Positions 34,211 to 42,804 of a stretch of 64,000 bases of DNA are shown here, in pieces. The notes below the pieces were generated by a model. The model was not told the origin of the DNA. It ran no database searches and worked only from the letters and a program-made list of their open reading frames with translations. This DNA is from Flavobacteriales bacterium (lineage in GTDB: Bacteria; Bacteroidota; Bacteroidia; Flavobacteriales_D; CAJJDF01), in contig JABAYJ010000007.1 in NCBI GenBank assembly GCA_018609055.1, positions 62,001 through 126,000 of the forward strand, in the 5' to 3' direction. Numbering within the stretch: position 1 is the first letter of the stretch; every line of letters starts with the position of its first letter. Made by a program: the position numbers and the translations under genes.

Positions 34211-35215
34211 TTAATGCATTATTTTAAATAAAAGCTCACGAAGTAGCTCTCCTTGTGACGCACTTGTGTTTTTAACTCCTTTTGATTTTAGATCGTATTC
34301 TCGAAGGTAACCAATAATCTTCACAAGCTTAACAGCCGAGTAGTTTCTTATAGCTACTTTGTAATCTTTTAAAAAATAAGGACTTGTACCAATTTCTCGT
34401 GCTAAGGCTTGATCGTTATTTTTATTTGTAGAAAACTGAGCTATACAAACTTTGGTAAAGTAGGAGTATAGCGAACCAATAGTCATTACCAAAGGATGTG
34501 CTTTCTCGTTCTTACTAAAATTCTGGACTATGCGAGCTGCTTTCTCCATGTTTTTGGTTCCAATAGCAGTCTGTAGTTCAAAAACATTATATTCTTTACT
34601 AATTCCAATATGCTCTTCAATTGCTTTGCTATCAATTTCTGAACCTGGAGGTAATAGTACTTTTAGTTTTTCAATTTCTTTTTCAATTTTCCCTAAATCA
34701 TTCCCTAAATATTCTGCTAAAAGATGGGTGTTTTTAGGATTAATATTGAATTTATTAGCCGACACACATTGACCAATCCACTCTGGAAGCTTATAATCCT
34801 TAATTAACTCGGAGTTAAAACTAACCGTCTGCTTGGTTATCATTTTTCCTAAACTAGTTCGCTTATCTGGCTTTTTGTATTTATAGCAAATCACCAAAAT
34901 GGTTGATGGCTGGGGATTATTAAAATAACCTTCGAAATCCGCAATATATTTTGATAAGTGTTGAGCCTCTTTAACTAATACAACTTGCTTTTCGGCCATC
35001 ATAGGAAAGCGTTTACAAGTTTCTATAATGTGTTCTACTTTTGAATCTTTACCGTAAAATACAGTTTGATTAAAATCTCTTTCGTGCTCAGCTATTGCAT
35101 TTTTCTCAATATAATCAGAGATTTTATCAATAAAATAAGCTTCATCACCATACAAAAAATATACAGGAGCGTATTTTTTTTGTTTTAATTCTGATATTAT
35201 TTCTGAGTAGTTCAT
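34211..35215 (-). CDS. holA: DNA polymerase III delta subunit
   Basis: The 334-residue clamp-loader wrench subunit has PVYFLYGDEAYFIDKISDYI near the N terminus, then ERDFNQTVFYG, MMAEKQVVLVKEAQHL and ILVICYKYKKPDKRT. This is an AAA+-like fold with a degenerate nucleotide site and a helical C-terminal collar domain. It works with the DnaX product encoded 4 kb away. A -7 element lies 7 nt before the ATG. Divergent from recN; two lipoprotein genes follow closely and are probably co-transcribed. Confidence 0.9.
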   Translation of the reverse strand: MNYSEIISELKQKKYAPVYFLYGDEAYFIDKISDYIEKNAIAEHERDFNQTVFYGKDSKVEHIIETCKRFPMMAEKQVVLVKEAQHLSKYIADFEGYFNNPQPSTILVICYKYKKPDKRTSLGKMITKQTVSFNSELIKDYKLPEWIGQCVSANKFNINPKNTHLLAEYLGNDLGKIEKEIEKLKVLLPPGSEIDSKAIEEHIGISKEYNVFELQTAIGTKNMEKAARIVQNFSKNEKAHPLVMTIGSLYSYFTKVCIAQFSTNKNNDQALAREIGTSPYFLKDYKVAIRNYSAVKLVKIIGYLREYDLKSKGVKNTSASQGELLRELLFKIMH

Positions 35216-35222
35216 AGCCTAA

Positions 35223-35230
35223 CAAAGTTA
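35223..35230 (-). promoter_or_regulatory. -7 promoter element of holA
   Basis: On the minus strand TAACTTTG matches TAnnTTTG; 7 nt separate it from the ATG at 35215. Confidence 0.55.
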
Positions 35231-35313
35231 TCAATTTTGAAAGGATATGAAATCAAATTTGATAAAATTTGGAAAGTTTTTACTCACATAAATAATCTTA
35301 TCAATCTCTTTTG

Positions 35314-35321
35314 TATTTTTG
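35314..35321 (+). promoter_or_regulatory. -7 promoter element of recN
   Basis: TATTTTTG matches TAnnTTTG; the GTG at 35325 follows after 3 nt and the alternative TTG at 35319 overlaps the element itself, which argues for GTG and a leaderless mRNA. Confidence 0.6.
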
Positions 35322-35324
35322 ATT

Positions 35325-36977
35325 GTGCTAACAAAAATCAAAATAAAAAATTACGCTCTTATTAATGAAATGGAAGTTTCATTTAATAAAGGTTTTTCAT
35401 GTGTTACAGGAGAAACTGGAGCAGGGAAATCGATAGTCTTAGGAGCTTTATCACTAACTCTTGGAGAAAGAGTAGATACTTCGGTATTAAAAGATACGAC
35501 TGTAAAATGTGTAATTGAGACTTGGTTTAATATTGAGAAACTAAACTTAAATTCATTTTTTGATTCCAATGAACTAGATTGGGAAAAAGAGACAATTTTA
35601 CGAAGAGAAATTTTACCATCAGGTAAATCCAGGGCTTTTATAAATGACACACCTGTTTCATTAGCTGTACTTAAACTACTTAGTTCAAGACTTATTGATG
35701 TTCATTCTCAACATCAAACTTTAATGCTTAATTCTAATTCTTTTCAGTTAGAATTATTAGATGCTAATGCTAACAATATTGAGTTGTTGGATAGTTATAA
35801 ATCTATCTATATCGATTATCAAGATGTTGTAAATCAGTTATCACAATTAAAAAATAAAGAAGCTAAGTTAAAGGCAGACAGTGATTATTTTCAGTTTCAG
35901 TTTAATGAATTAGATGCCTTAAATCTTGAAAACATAAATGAAGATGAATTAACTGAAGAACTCGACTTATTGAATAATGCGGAAGAGATAAAATCTAATT
36001 TAACTCAATCTATCCATTTATTAGATGATGAAAATGGAATTGTTTCCAAACTGATGTTACTAGAGAATTCTTTGCTTAAAATCGCTAATACAAGTAAAAA
36101 AACAGAAGAATTACGTACTCGCATAAACTCAATTCTGATTGAGATTCAAGATATTCAATCTGATATGGAAGATACGAATGATAGTGTTGTATTTGATCAA
36201 AACAGGATAGAGGAACTTACTGATAAAACGAATGGACTAATAAGTCTTCATGAAAAACACCATACCACTTCGGTTGAGCAGCTTTTAGATAAAAAATCTA
36301 CTTTAGAAGAAAACCTACTACTGGCAAATAATTTTGATTTAGAAATCGAAAAATTAGAGGAAAACAAAGACAAGCTAGAAATAAAATTAAATAGTATTTC
36401 TGCTAAAATAACTAAATCAAGAAAAACTATTATACCAGTAATAGAGAAAGAAATTGAAGGTATGTTGACTCAGTTATCTATGGAGAATGCGGCTTTACAA
36501 ATAGATTTATCAGAAACTTCTGATTTTACTAAAACTGGAAAAGACTCTGTTTCTTTTCTATTTAGAGCCAATAAAGGAGGTAGTTTTAATTCGTTAGCAA
36601 AAGTAGCTTCTGGAGGTGAGTTATCTCGATTAATGCTAAGTGTTAAAACTAATTTTGCTTCAAGAAAAGGATTACCAACTCTAATATTTGATGAGATTGA
36701 CACTGGAGTATCTGGAGATATTGCAAGTAAAATGGGCGAAATGATGAGACAAATAGGAGGGAACTCACAAGTTATTTCTATTACTCATTTACCTCAAATT
36801 GCAGGAAAAGGAAATAGCCATTATAAGGTTTACAAGGAGATTGAAGGAGCAAGTACAGTTACAAAAATGACTAAGCTTAGCTCAAAAGAACGTTTGGTTG
36901 AAATAGCCAAAATGCTATCAGGAGCAAAAGTAACGGAAGCTGCATTAGAAAATGCTAAAGTGCTAATGCTTAATTAA
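35325..36977 (+). CDS. recN: DNA repair protein RecN
   Basis: SMC-like ATPase of about 550 residues used in double-strand break repair. Walker A is GETGAGKS near residue 28, followed by LGALSLTLGERVD. The central third is a long antiparallel coiled coil. The C-terminal head has VASGGELSRLMLSVK (signature), LIFDEIDTGVSGDIA (Walker B) and QVISITHLPQIA. I choose GTG at 35325, giving MLTKIKIKNYALI, which fits the usual RecN N terminus and the promoter position; TTG at 35319 would add two residues. Divergent from holA. Confidence 0.93.
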   Translation: MLTKIKIKNYALINEMEVSFNKGFSCVTGETGAGKSIVLGALSLTLGERVDTSVLKDTTVKCVIETWFNIEKLNLNSFFDSNELDWEKETILRREILPSGKSRAFINDTPVSLAVLKLLSSRLIDVHSQHQTLMLNSNSFQLELLDANANNIELLDSYKSIYIDYQDVVNQLSQLKNKEAKLKADSDYFQFQFNELDALNLENINEDELTEELDLLNNAEEIKSNLTQSIHLLDDENGIVSKLMLLENSLLKIANTSKKTEELRTRINSILIEIQDIQSDMEDTNDSVVFDQNRIEELTDKTNGLISLHEKHHTTSVEQLLDKKSTLEENLLLANNFDLEIEKLEENKDKLEIKLNSISAKITKSRKTIIPVIEKEIEGMLTQLSMENAALQIDLSETSDFTKTGKDSVSFLFRANKGGSFNSLAKVASGGELSRLMLSVKTNFASRKGLPTLIFDEIDTGVSGDIASKMGEMMRQIGGNSQVISITHLPQIAGKGNSHYKVYKEIEGASTVTKMTKLSSKERLVEIAKMLSGAKVTEAALENAKVLMLN

Positions 36978-37404
36978 TTTGGATAAGCAAAAGCAAAAGT
37001 TCCTGTAACTCGGGTAACTGATATAATAACTCCAAAATTTCATTGTAGCCAATGTTTTGTTCAATTACATTTGAGTAACTCATTTGTGATTGTACCGAAT
37101 AACTTTCTATCTCTTCGTGATGAAGGTGTTTCTTGTTTTTCCTGTAGTTATCAATAATTGAGTTAACTGTTATTCGTTTAGCCCATGGTTCAAATTTATT
37201 TGATGAATCCCATTTTTTTAGTCAATTAATAATTTTAACAAAAGCTGTGCTTAATTCTTCTCTGGCAAACTCCTCATTCCTTGTATATCTAAAACAAATA
37301 GGCATCAATAGATCAAAACAAAATTTATATAGCTCGTACTGAGCTTTTCTATTTCCTTTAGAAGCATTGGTTAAAAGTTGTATGTTGATATCAGATTTTA
37401 GCAT
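36970..37404 (-). pseudogene. Decayed RNA polymerase sigma factor (ECF-like) gene
   Basis: ATG at 37404 begins MLKSDINIQLLTNASKGNRK, followed by region 2 (CFRYTRNEEFAREELSTAFVKIIN). An in-frame TGA at 37222-37224 interrupts it. The frame continues after it with LKKWDSSNKFEPWAKRITVN, then SIIDNYRKNKKH, which is the continuation of sigma region 2 (helices that read the -10 element). The frame ends at 36970, overlapping the recN end by 8 nt, and region 4 beyond LLYQLPELQ is missing. Two defects make an active sigma factor unlikely. Confidence 0.7.
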
Positions 37405-37496
37405 ATGGGGCAAGTCTTCTTTCCTTATATCATGTTTAACGTAAAGAGTTATAAAAAGGTTAGTCTGATTAAAAATTAATTTTAATCGCCTTTTAA

Positions 37497-38126
37497 TCAG
37501 TTAAATAAATTTGATAATATTGTTTCTTTAATTATGTGTCCTCCATCGAATATAATTAATTCATGATTAATTTTCTTTTCATTTAATAGTTTAATTCCTG
37601 ATTCAATATTTTCTTCAGGAATGAATTCATCTTCATTCCCTATTGCAATTTCAACTCTATTTGTTTTAAATACTTCTTCATCCATAACATCATTTGGGAT
37701 AAAGCCAGCCCAAAGGATTATTCGATTAATATTAAAGTTTCTTGAAGCTATCCATCGAGATAGGGTAGCGCAACCCTGAGAAAAACCAAATAAAGAAATT
37801 TTTATATTTGGATTTTTATCTAAAATTAGAGCTAATACTTTATCTAAATAAACCTTTTGATCTTCAATTTCAGACAACCTGTCTTCTTTAGTCATCCAGC
37901 TTGCCACAACCCTTCCATTCATTCCATTCCAATAAAACTTGCTCAAACCTTCGGGGGCTACAATAGTTCTTTCTTCGTTAGATATTGCTTCAAATTTTTT
38001 AATAAAATATTGAGCGAGCTGAGCATAACCATGAAATGCAATAACTACTTCTTTTGTTTTATTAGTTAAAGAATTGGAGAGATAAATTCTTGCAGTTTTT
38101 TCAGTTTTTATATTAATTTCGTTCAT
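37497..38126 (-). CDS. Serine esterase / carboxylesterase-phospholipase family hydrolase
   Basis: The 209-residue alpha/beta hydrolase, without signal peptide, has IAFHGYAQLAQYFIKKF (oxyanion region), the nucleophile elbow GFSQGCATL, Asp in GNEDEFIPEEN and His in FDGGHII. This fits the YpfH/LysoPLA-like esterase group; the substrate is unknown. Its 5' leader holds an inverted repeat (ATCAGAA with TTCTGAT, 38129-38150) that could form a weak hairpin. Confidence 0.85.
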   Translation of the reverse strand: MNEINIKTEKTARIYLSNSLTNKTKEVVIAFHGYAQLAQYFIKKFEAISNEERTIVAPEGLSKFYWNGMNGRVVASWMTKEDRLSEIEDQKVYLDKVLALILDKNPNIKISLFGFSQGCATLSRWIASRNFNINRIILWAGFIPNDVMDEEVFKTNRVEIAIGNEDEFIPEENIESGIKLLNEKKINHELIIFDGGHIIKETILSNLFN

Positions 38127-38231
38127 CTATCAGAAGATTTTTTTTCTGATGTTAATGATAGGTTAAAAATTTATTAATACAAACTTATGTATGTAATTTG
38201 GTGCATACAAAACAAAACAAAACAAAAACAT

Positions 38232-38636
38232 ATGAATATTGATGGAATAATAGCAATCTCTGGTAAACCTGGATTATTTAAAGTTGTTACTCAGGCTGCA
38301 AACAGAATTATTATTGAAGATGTAGAAACTAACAAGAGAAAGCCTGCTTTTTCTTCTAGTAAAGTTATTTCATTGGCAGACATCACTATTTTTGGTCACG
38401 AAGAAGATTTATCTCTTGGTGAAGTTTTTCAAAAAATATTTGATAAAGAAGGAGGTAAGGAGTCTAAATCTCACAAAACTGACCCTGCTGAATTAAGAGA
38501 TTATTTTGAGACTGTTTGGGAAGATTATAACGATCATGAAGTTAAAGATCATGATATCAAAAAAGTATTTCAATGGTACAACATGTTGGCAAAGCACAAT
38601 ATGTTATCAAATGATGAAACTGGAGAAGAAGAGTAA
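38232..38636 (+). CDS. DUF5606 family protein
   Basis: The open frame begins at 38187, but the conserved sequence begins MNIDGIIAISGKPGLFKVV at 38232, so I choose that ATG. The N-terminal 50 residues resemble DUF5606 (ISGKPGLFKVVTQ, then IIEDVETNKRKP), a small beta-rich domain typical of Bacteroidota; the C-terminal half is helical and acidic. It is 134 residues long. Function is unknown. It is convergent with lptB, with the two stop codons adjacent. Confidence 0.82.
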   Translation: MNIDGIIAISGKPGLFKVVTQAANRIIIEDVETNKRKPAFSSSKVISLADITIFGHEEDLSLGEVFQKIFDKEGGKESKSHKTDPAELRDYFETVWEDYNDHEVKDHDIKKVFQWYNMLAKHNMLSNDETGEEE

Positions 38637-39371
38637 TTAACTGTTCTTTTCTCTGTAAACGAAGTTTTGACCTAGATAAACTTTTCTTACCATTTCATCT
38701 TCAACCAATTCTCTTGGTTTACCTGCCTTAAGTATGTTTCCTTCAAACATAAGGTAAGTTCTATCAGTAATTGCAAGTGTTTCCTGAACATTGTGGTCTG
38801 TAATTAACACGCCAATATTTTTCTCTTTTAGTTTAGAGATAATTGCTTGTATATCTTCTACAGCAACAGGATCTACCCCTGCAAAAGGTTCATCCAATAA
38901 TATAAATTTAGGATTAGAAGCTAAAGCTCTTGCGATTTCTACTCTTCTTTTTTGCCCTCCAGATAACGATTGCCCCATAGTTTTTCTATGTTCTGTCAAT
39001 CCAAATTCATCTAATAAGCTTTCTAGTCTTTCGTATCTATCCTTCTTATTTAGCTTACCTAGTTCTAGTATTGCTAGTATATTATTTTCAACTGTAAGGT
39101 TTCTAAAAACAGATACTTCTTGAGGTAAGTAGCCAATTCCCATTTGTGCTCTTTTGTACATTGGATATGAAGTAATATCTTTTCCATCAAACATTACCTT
39201 TCCTTTATTTGGTCTAACCAATCCTACAATCATATAAAAACTTGTAGTTTTTCCAGCTCCATTTGGCCCTAGTAAACCAACAATTTCCCCTTGATTAACT
39301 TCAAGAGAAATATCTTTCACTACTTCTTTTCCACTATATATTTTCTTAAGATTCGTAGCTGTAATTTTCAT
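38637..39371 (-). CDS. lptB: Lipopolysaccharide export ABC transporter ATPase LptB
   Basis: The 244-residue ABC ATPase shows the LptB hallmarks: [17 protein letters not shown] at about 35-51, the Q-loop region [11 protein letters not shown], signature [16 protein letters not shown], Walker [21 protein letters not shown] and the H-loop [10 protein letters not shown]. LptB drives LPS transport from inner to outer membrane with LptFG, which are not in this window. It is 10 nt downstream of the DUF5686 gene, which follows tatC, so three envelope genes form one operon. Confidence 0.93.
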   Translation of the reverse strand: MKITATNLKKIYSGKEVVKDISLEVNQGEIVGLLGPNGAGKTTSFYMIVGLVRPNKGKVMFDGKDITSYPMYKRAQMGIGYLPQEVSVFRNLTVENNILAILELGKLNKKDRYERLESLLDEFGLTEHRKTMGQSLSGGQKRRVEIARALASNPKFILLDEPFAGVDPVAVEDIQAIISKLKEKNIGVLITDHNVQETLAITDRTYLMFEGNILKAGKPRELVEDEMVRKVYLGQNFVYREKNS

Positions 39372-39381
39372 AAAATAAAGG

Positions 39382-41862
39382 TTAAAATTCGAATTGAAGC
39401 TTTGCTCTTACTCCAAAACTAAGAACGTTTGCTTGTTGTACATTATTGTCAAGATAGGTAAGTCTCCATATTCCTTCTACTCTTAATATCTTGAATATAT
39501 TTTCTACTCCTGCGCTAACTTCTGCATAAGGTTTAGAAGTTAATGAGGTACTAAATGTAGGTAAATCTAATTCAGAAAAATGTCTGGTGTCTAATTGTCC
39601 GTATATTATTTTTCCTGTGACTAATTCTCTCCATTTCAATTTCCTTAGTAAAGGTATTCTGTTTAAAAACAAACCTCCAAAATAATGATCTATGGAAAGT
39701 GAAACATACTGGTCGCTCATAAATTCAGCAATATTCATAGCATTGTAATCATTTGTATATCCCCAAGTTTCGTTCCCTTGGTGAACAAATAATAATGGAT
39801 AAGGAACGGTTCCCCACAATTTCCCAGCTTCTAACGAATATTTAGTCATACCAATATAACCCCAGTATAGTTTGTCTGTAACATTCAGTTTTACTTTTTG
39901 GTAATTATAGTTTCCGTAAATACTGTTGCTTATACCTATGTTAGCTTTAAGCTCCCAAATAGGAGAAATTGAACCCAAACTTATTCGATTAAACTCACCT
40001 GAAACGAACTTTTCGTTTTTGGCATATCTCATTCCAAAAATTAATTCAGTATTATCTAGACTAGCAATTGAGGAGGTAGTATTATTACCTGATTTTTGAA
40101 ACGAAAGAATATTACCTAACGATTCTAAATTATATGATTGTATGCCAATGGTATTAGAGAAACCCTCTTTCCACTCGTGGAAGTATTTTATTCTAGCTCC
40201 TTCAACATTTACTAGTTTATTATAGGGGTTTCTTCTAAAAAAAGATGAGATTAAATTTTGATTATAAGGTTCAAAAAAGTCACGATCAAATTGAGTATTA
40301 TCATTCATATACTTCAATTCCATCATCCTTCTTGGTGTCTTCTCTTTAGTCACAAAAAACTTAGTTTCGAATCTATATTTCCATAAATTATCTGTAAAAC
40401 CATAACCAGCATTAACATTAAACATGATCCTTTTGCTAAAAGCGTTACTAGTTTGTATGCCTAAGGAAACTCTATGTCCTTCAATAGGGTTAAAACTATA
40501 AATGGAAGAGTATGGGCCAACTTCAATAGGACCAAGAATCTTATAACCTGTAGCTAATGTTTGAATTACATCAATATAGGTTTTAATTACGGGTAAATCT
40601 TTCATAGTGTCTATCATCTGATAGATTTTGTTTTCTTTTTCTGATAGTTTTTTATGTCGTCTTTCATCCCAAAACTCGGCTGTCTTTTCTCTAGCGCTAT
40701 CTGCAACCACTAAATCATTTTTAAAAAAGTCTTCATCTCTTGGTTTATTAATCACAAAGTCTTTATAAGAAGTGGTTTTTCGTCCATAAAACCCTTTTTG
40801 CTTTTCATTTGCAAGTGGATTAATGTCAGCAATTGTTTGGTCCAAAACCATCATCCAAACTTCATCCTCTACCTGTTCAAAAGTTTGTTTTAATCGGTAT
40901 TTGTTGATGTAGTTGATATTGGCATCTCCAGCAATTTCAGCATCAAATACTTTAACTGCGTATGTTGTATCGTTTATCCACATTTCTCCTTCAAAAGCTA
41001 AATCACTTTTTTTTCTTGGAATAAATTCAATCTTATAACACCAGTTGTTATCTATATAAGCACTATCAGTTAGGTAAACCTTGTAATGAAGTAACATGGT
41101 GTTATTAAGAGGACTTATAAATTGTCGTCCGAAAATAAACACAGTATTATCGTAGATATTAGCATTTTGGTACATATCACCTAAATACTGATAAATAGAT
41201 TCATTCTCTGGTCCAGATAGTTTCGTAGCTTTAATTACTTCCTTTTTTAGTTCTGGCTTTTGGTTGTAATAATAATCAGATATTGATTCAACTATAAAAA
41301 TGGGTAAATATGGCTTTTCATCTGTTGAGTCTATCATGTTAAATACAAAGTCAAATTTTTGAAAGACTTTTCTATTCATGAATTTTTCATCCAGGTTGTT
41401 TAAGTCAAACTCTATTTTGTTGTAAACTTCATATTCATAAGCGTCTAACTTTGCTCTGTTATTTATCTTTTTATTAGCAATAACACGCTTCATTATAGTC
41501 TCTGCAGGATTTTCATCTTTCTTAGACCCCTCAACTTCAAAAACTTCTAAAATTGCATCAGCTGCTTTTAAATCAATATTAATTTCTTGAGCTACATCTC
41601 TTTTTATAGCTATAACCTTGGAATTATATCCTACAAAAGAAACCACTAAAGAATCGGAAGAATAATATGATTCTAGGCTGTAATTACCATCAAAATCTGA
41701 ATATGCTCCTATTTTAGTTCCTTGAAAAGAAACGGTTGCAAAAGCAATTGGTTCCTTTGTTTTACTGTCAATTATTTTCCCATAAACCTTTGTCTTTTGT
41801 CCAAATAAAGAAGACAATAGAAAAATAAATAAAATTGAAAAAAGAACTTTTTTAGATTTCAT
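39382..41862 (-). CDS. DUF5686 outer-membrane protein with carboxypeptidase-like domain
   Basis: The 826-residue protein has a signal peptide (1-21, ending FGQ), then a carboxypeptidase-regulatory-like beta-sandwich ([20 protein letters not shown], then [15 protein letters not shown]; about 24-110). The large C-terminal region is of the DUF5686 type, with barrel-like strands, and ends in [14 protein letters not shown] with terminal Phe. This is the TonB-plug-like N domain plus outer-membrane barrel pattern seen in Bacteroidota; transport substrate is unknown. Its start overlaps the tatC 3' end by 11 nt and lptB follows after 10 nt. Confidence 0.85.
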   Translation of the reverse strand: MKSKKVLFSILFIFLLSSLFGQKTKVYGKIIDSKTKEPIAFATVSFQGTKIGAYSDFDGNYSLESYYSSDSLVVSFVGYNSKVIAIKRDVAQEINIDLKAADAILEVFEVEGSKKDENPAETIMKRVIANKKINNRAKLDAYEYEVYNKIEFDLNNLDEKFMNRKVFQKFDFVFNMIDSTDEKPYLPIFIVESISDYYYNQKPELKKEVIKATKLSGPENESIYQYLGDMYQNANIYDNTVFIFGRQFISPLNNTMLLHYKVYLTDSAYIDNNWCYKIEFIPRKKSDLAFEGEMWINDTTYAVKVFDAEIAGDANINYINKYRLKQTFEQVEDEVWMMVLDQTIADINPLANEKQKGFYGRKTTSYKDFVINKPRDEDFFKNDLVVADSAREKTAEFWDERRHKKLSEKENKIYQMIDTMKDLPVIKTYIDVIQTLATGYKILGPIEVGPYSSIYSFNPIEGHRVSLGIQTSNAFSKRIMFNVNAGYGFTDNLWKYRFETKFFVTKEKTPRRMMELKYMNDNTQFDRDFFEPYNQNLISSFFRRNPYNKLVNVEGARIKYFHEWKEGFSNTIGIQSYNLESLGNILSFQKSGNNTTSSIASLDNTELIFGMRYAKNEKFVSGEFNRISLGSISPIWELKANIGISNSIYGNYNYQKVKLNVTDKLYWGYIGMTKYSLEAGKLWGTVPYPLLFVHQGNETWGYTNDYNAMNIAEFMSDQYVSLSIDHYFGGLFLNRIPLLRKLKWRELVTGKIIYGQLDTRHFSELDLPTFSTSLTSKPYAEVSAGVENIFKILRVEGIWRLTYLDNNVQQANVLSFGVRAKLQFEF

Positions 41863-42664
41863 TTTTCTTTAGGTTTTTGACAACTCTTGAGCTTATTCCT
41901 ATGCTAATTTCGTATAAAATAAATACTGGAATTGCTACAACTACTTGGCTAATAAAATCTGGAGGAGTAATAATGGCTGATAAAATAAGTATCCCTACTA
42001 ACGCATGTTTTCTATATTTTTTAAGAACCTTAGGAGTCATAACTCCGAGTTTTGACATGATAAAAACTACTATTGGTAATTGAAAAAATAATCCACAGGC
42101 TAGCGTAGAAGACACAATTAATGAATAATAAGATGCAAATGATGGCATTAGCTCAATATCACTTGACATTTTGTAAGTGCTGAAAAACTGAATACAAAGT
42201 GGAGAAATAACAAAGTATCCAAAGCCAACACCTATTAAAAAAAGTAAAGTTGAATAACCCACTATTCCTGATGTAGCCTTTACTTCAGATTTTTTCAAGC
42301 CTGGTTTAATAAACATCCATATTTGGTAAGCCAAAAAAGGAAAAGAAACTATTATTCCACCAACAAGAGAGAAATAGATACTTGTAGCAAACTGTTTTGT
42401 CATTTGAGTTTCAATGGTCTTAACATCTATATCATTCATACAGAGTCCATCACCAAAACCTATAGTATTTGAAAACCAACAAAATACTCTGTAAGTAACA
42501 AAATCGGAATGTGCCATTGACATCAAAATCACATTAGTTAGTGGTTCAATAAAAACAAAAATTAATACAGCCATAGTTACAACCGCAATAGCAGCTTTTA
42601 CTAGTCTCCATCTTAATTCTTCTAGGTGACCCAAAAAAGAGCCTTTTTCTTGTTTTTCTTCCAT
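41852..42664 (-). CDS. tatC: Sec-independent protein translocase TatC
   Basis: TatC is the twin-arginine signal receptor. The frame is open from 42691, but Met at 42664 gives MEEKQEKGSFLGHLEELRWR, which matches the conserved cytoplasmic N terminus (F-x-x-H-L-x-E-L-R), so I choose it (270 residues). Six membrane helices are visible, with FPFLAYQIWMFIKPGLKKSE in the conserved region between helices 2 and 3. A longer periplasmic loop with two Cys (residues near CWFSNTIGFGDGLC) is notable. TatA/B genes are not in the window. Confidence 0.92.
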   Translation of the reverse strand: MEEKQEKGSFLGHLEELRWRLVKAAIAVVTMAVLIFVFIEPLTNVILMSMAHSDFVTYRVFCWFSNTIGFGDGLCMNDIDVKTIETQMTKQFATSIYFSLVGGIIVSFPFLAYQIWMFIKPGLKKSEVKATSGIVGYSTLLFLIGVGFGYFVISPLCIQFFSTYKMSSDIELMPSFASYYSLIVSSTLACGLFFQLPIVVFIMSKLGVMTPKVLKKYRKHALVGILILSAIITPPDFISQVVVAIPVFILYEISIGISSRVVKNLKKNEI

Positions 42665-42804
42665 CTCAACAAAAATAAAAACTATTTTCAATCTAATGCT
42701 AATTACTTCTTAACACCTTTGATTTTATTTCTTTTAATTTTTTGTTTTGATGTCGAATAAAGTTGTTTTATATTTATGTAAACAAAAAAACAGCCATACC
42801 TGTT

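Noticed and set aside
38129..38150. Inverted repeat in the esterase leader as a riboswitch or operator
   Set aside because: A 7-bp AT-rich stem with an 8-nt loop of mostly T is too weak and isolated to call.
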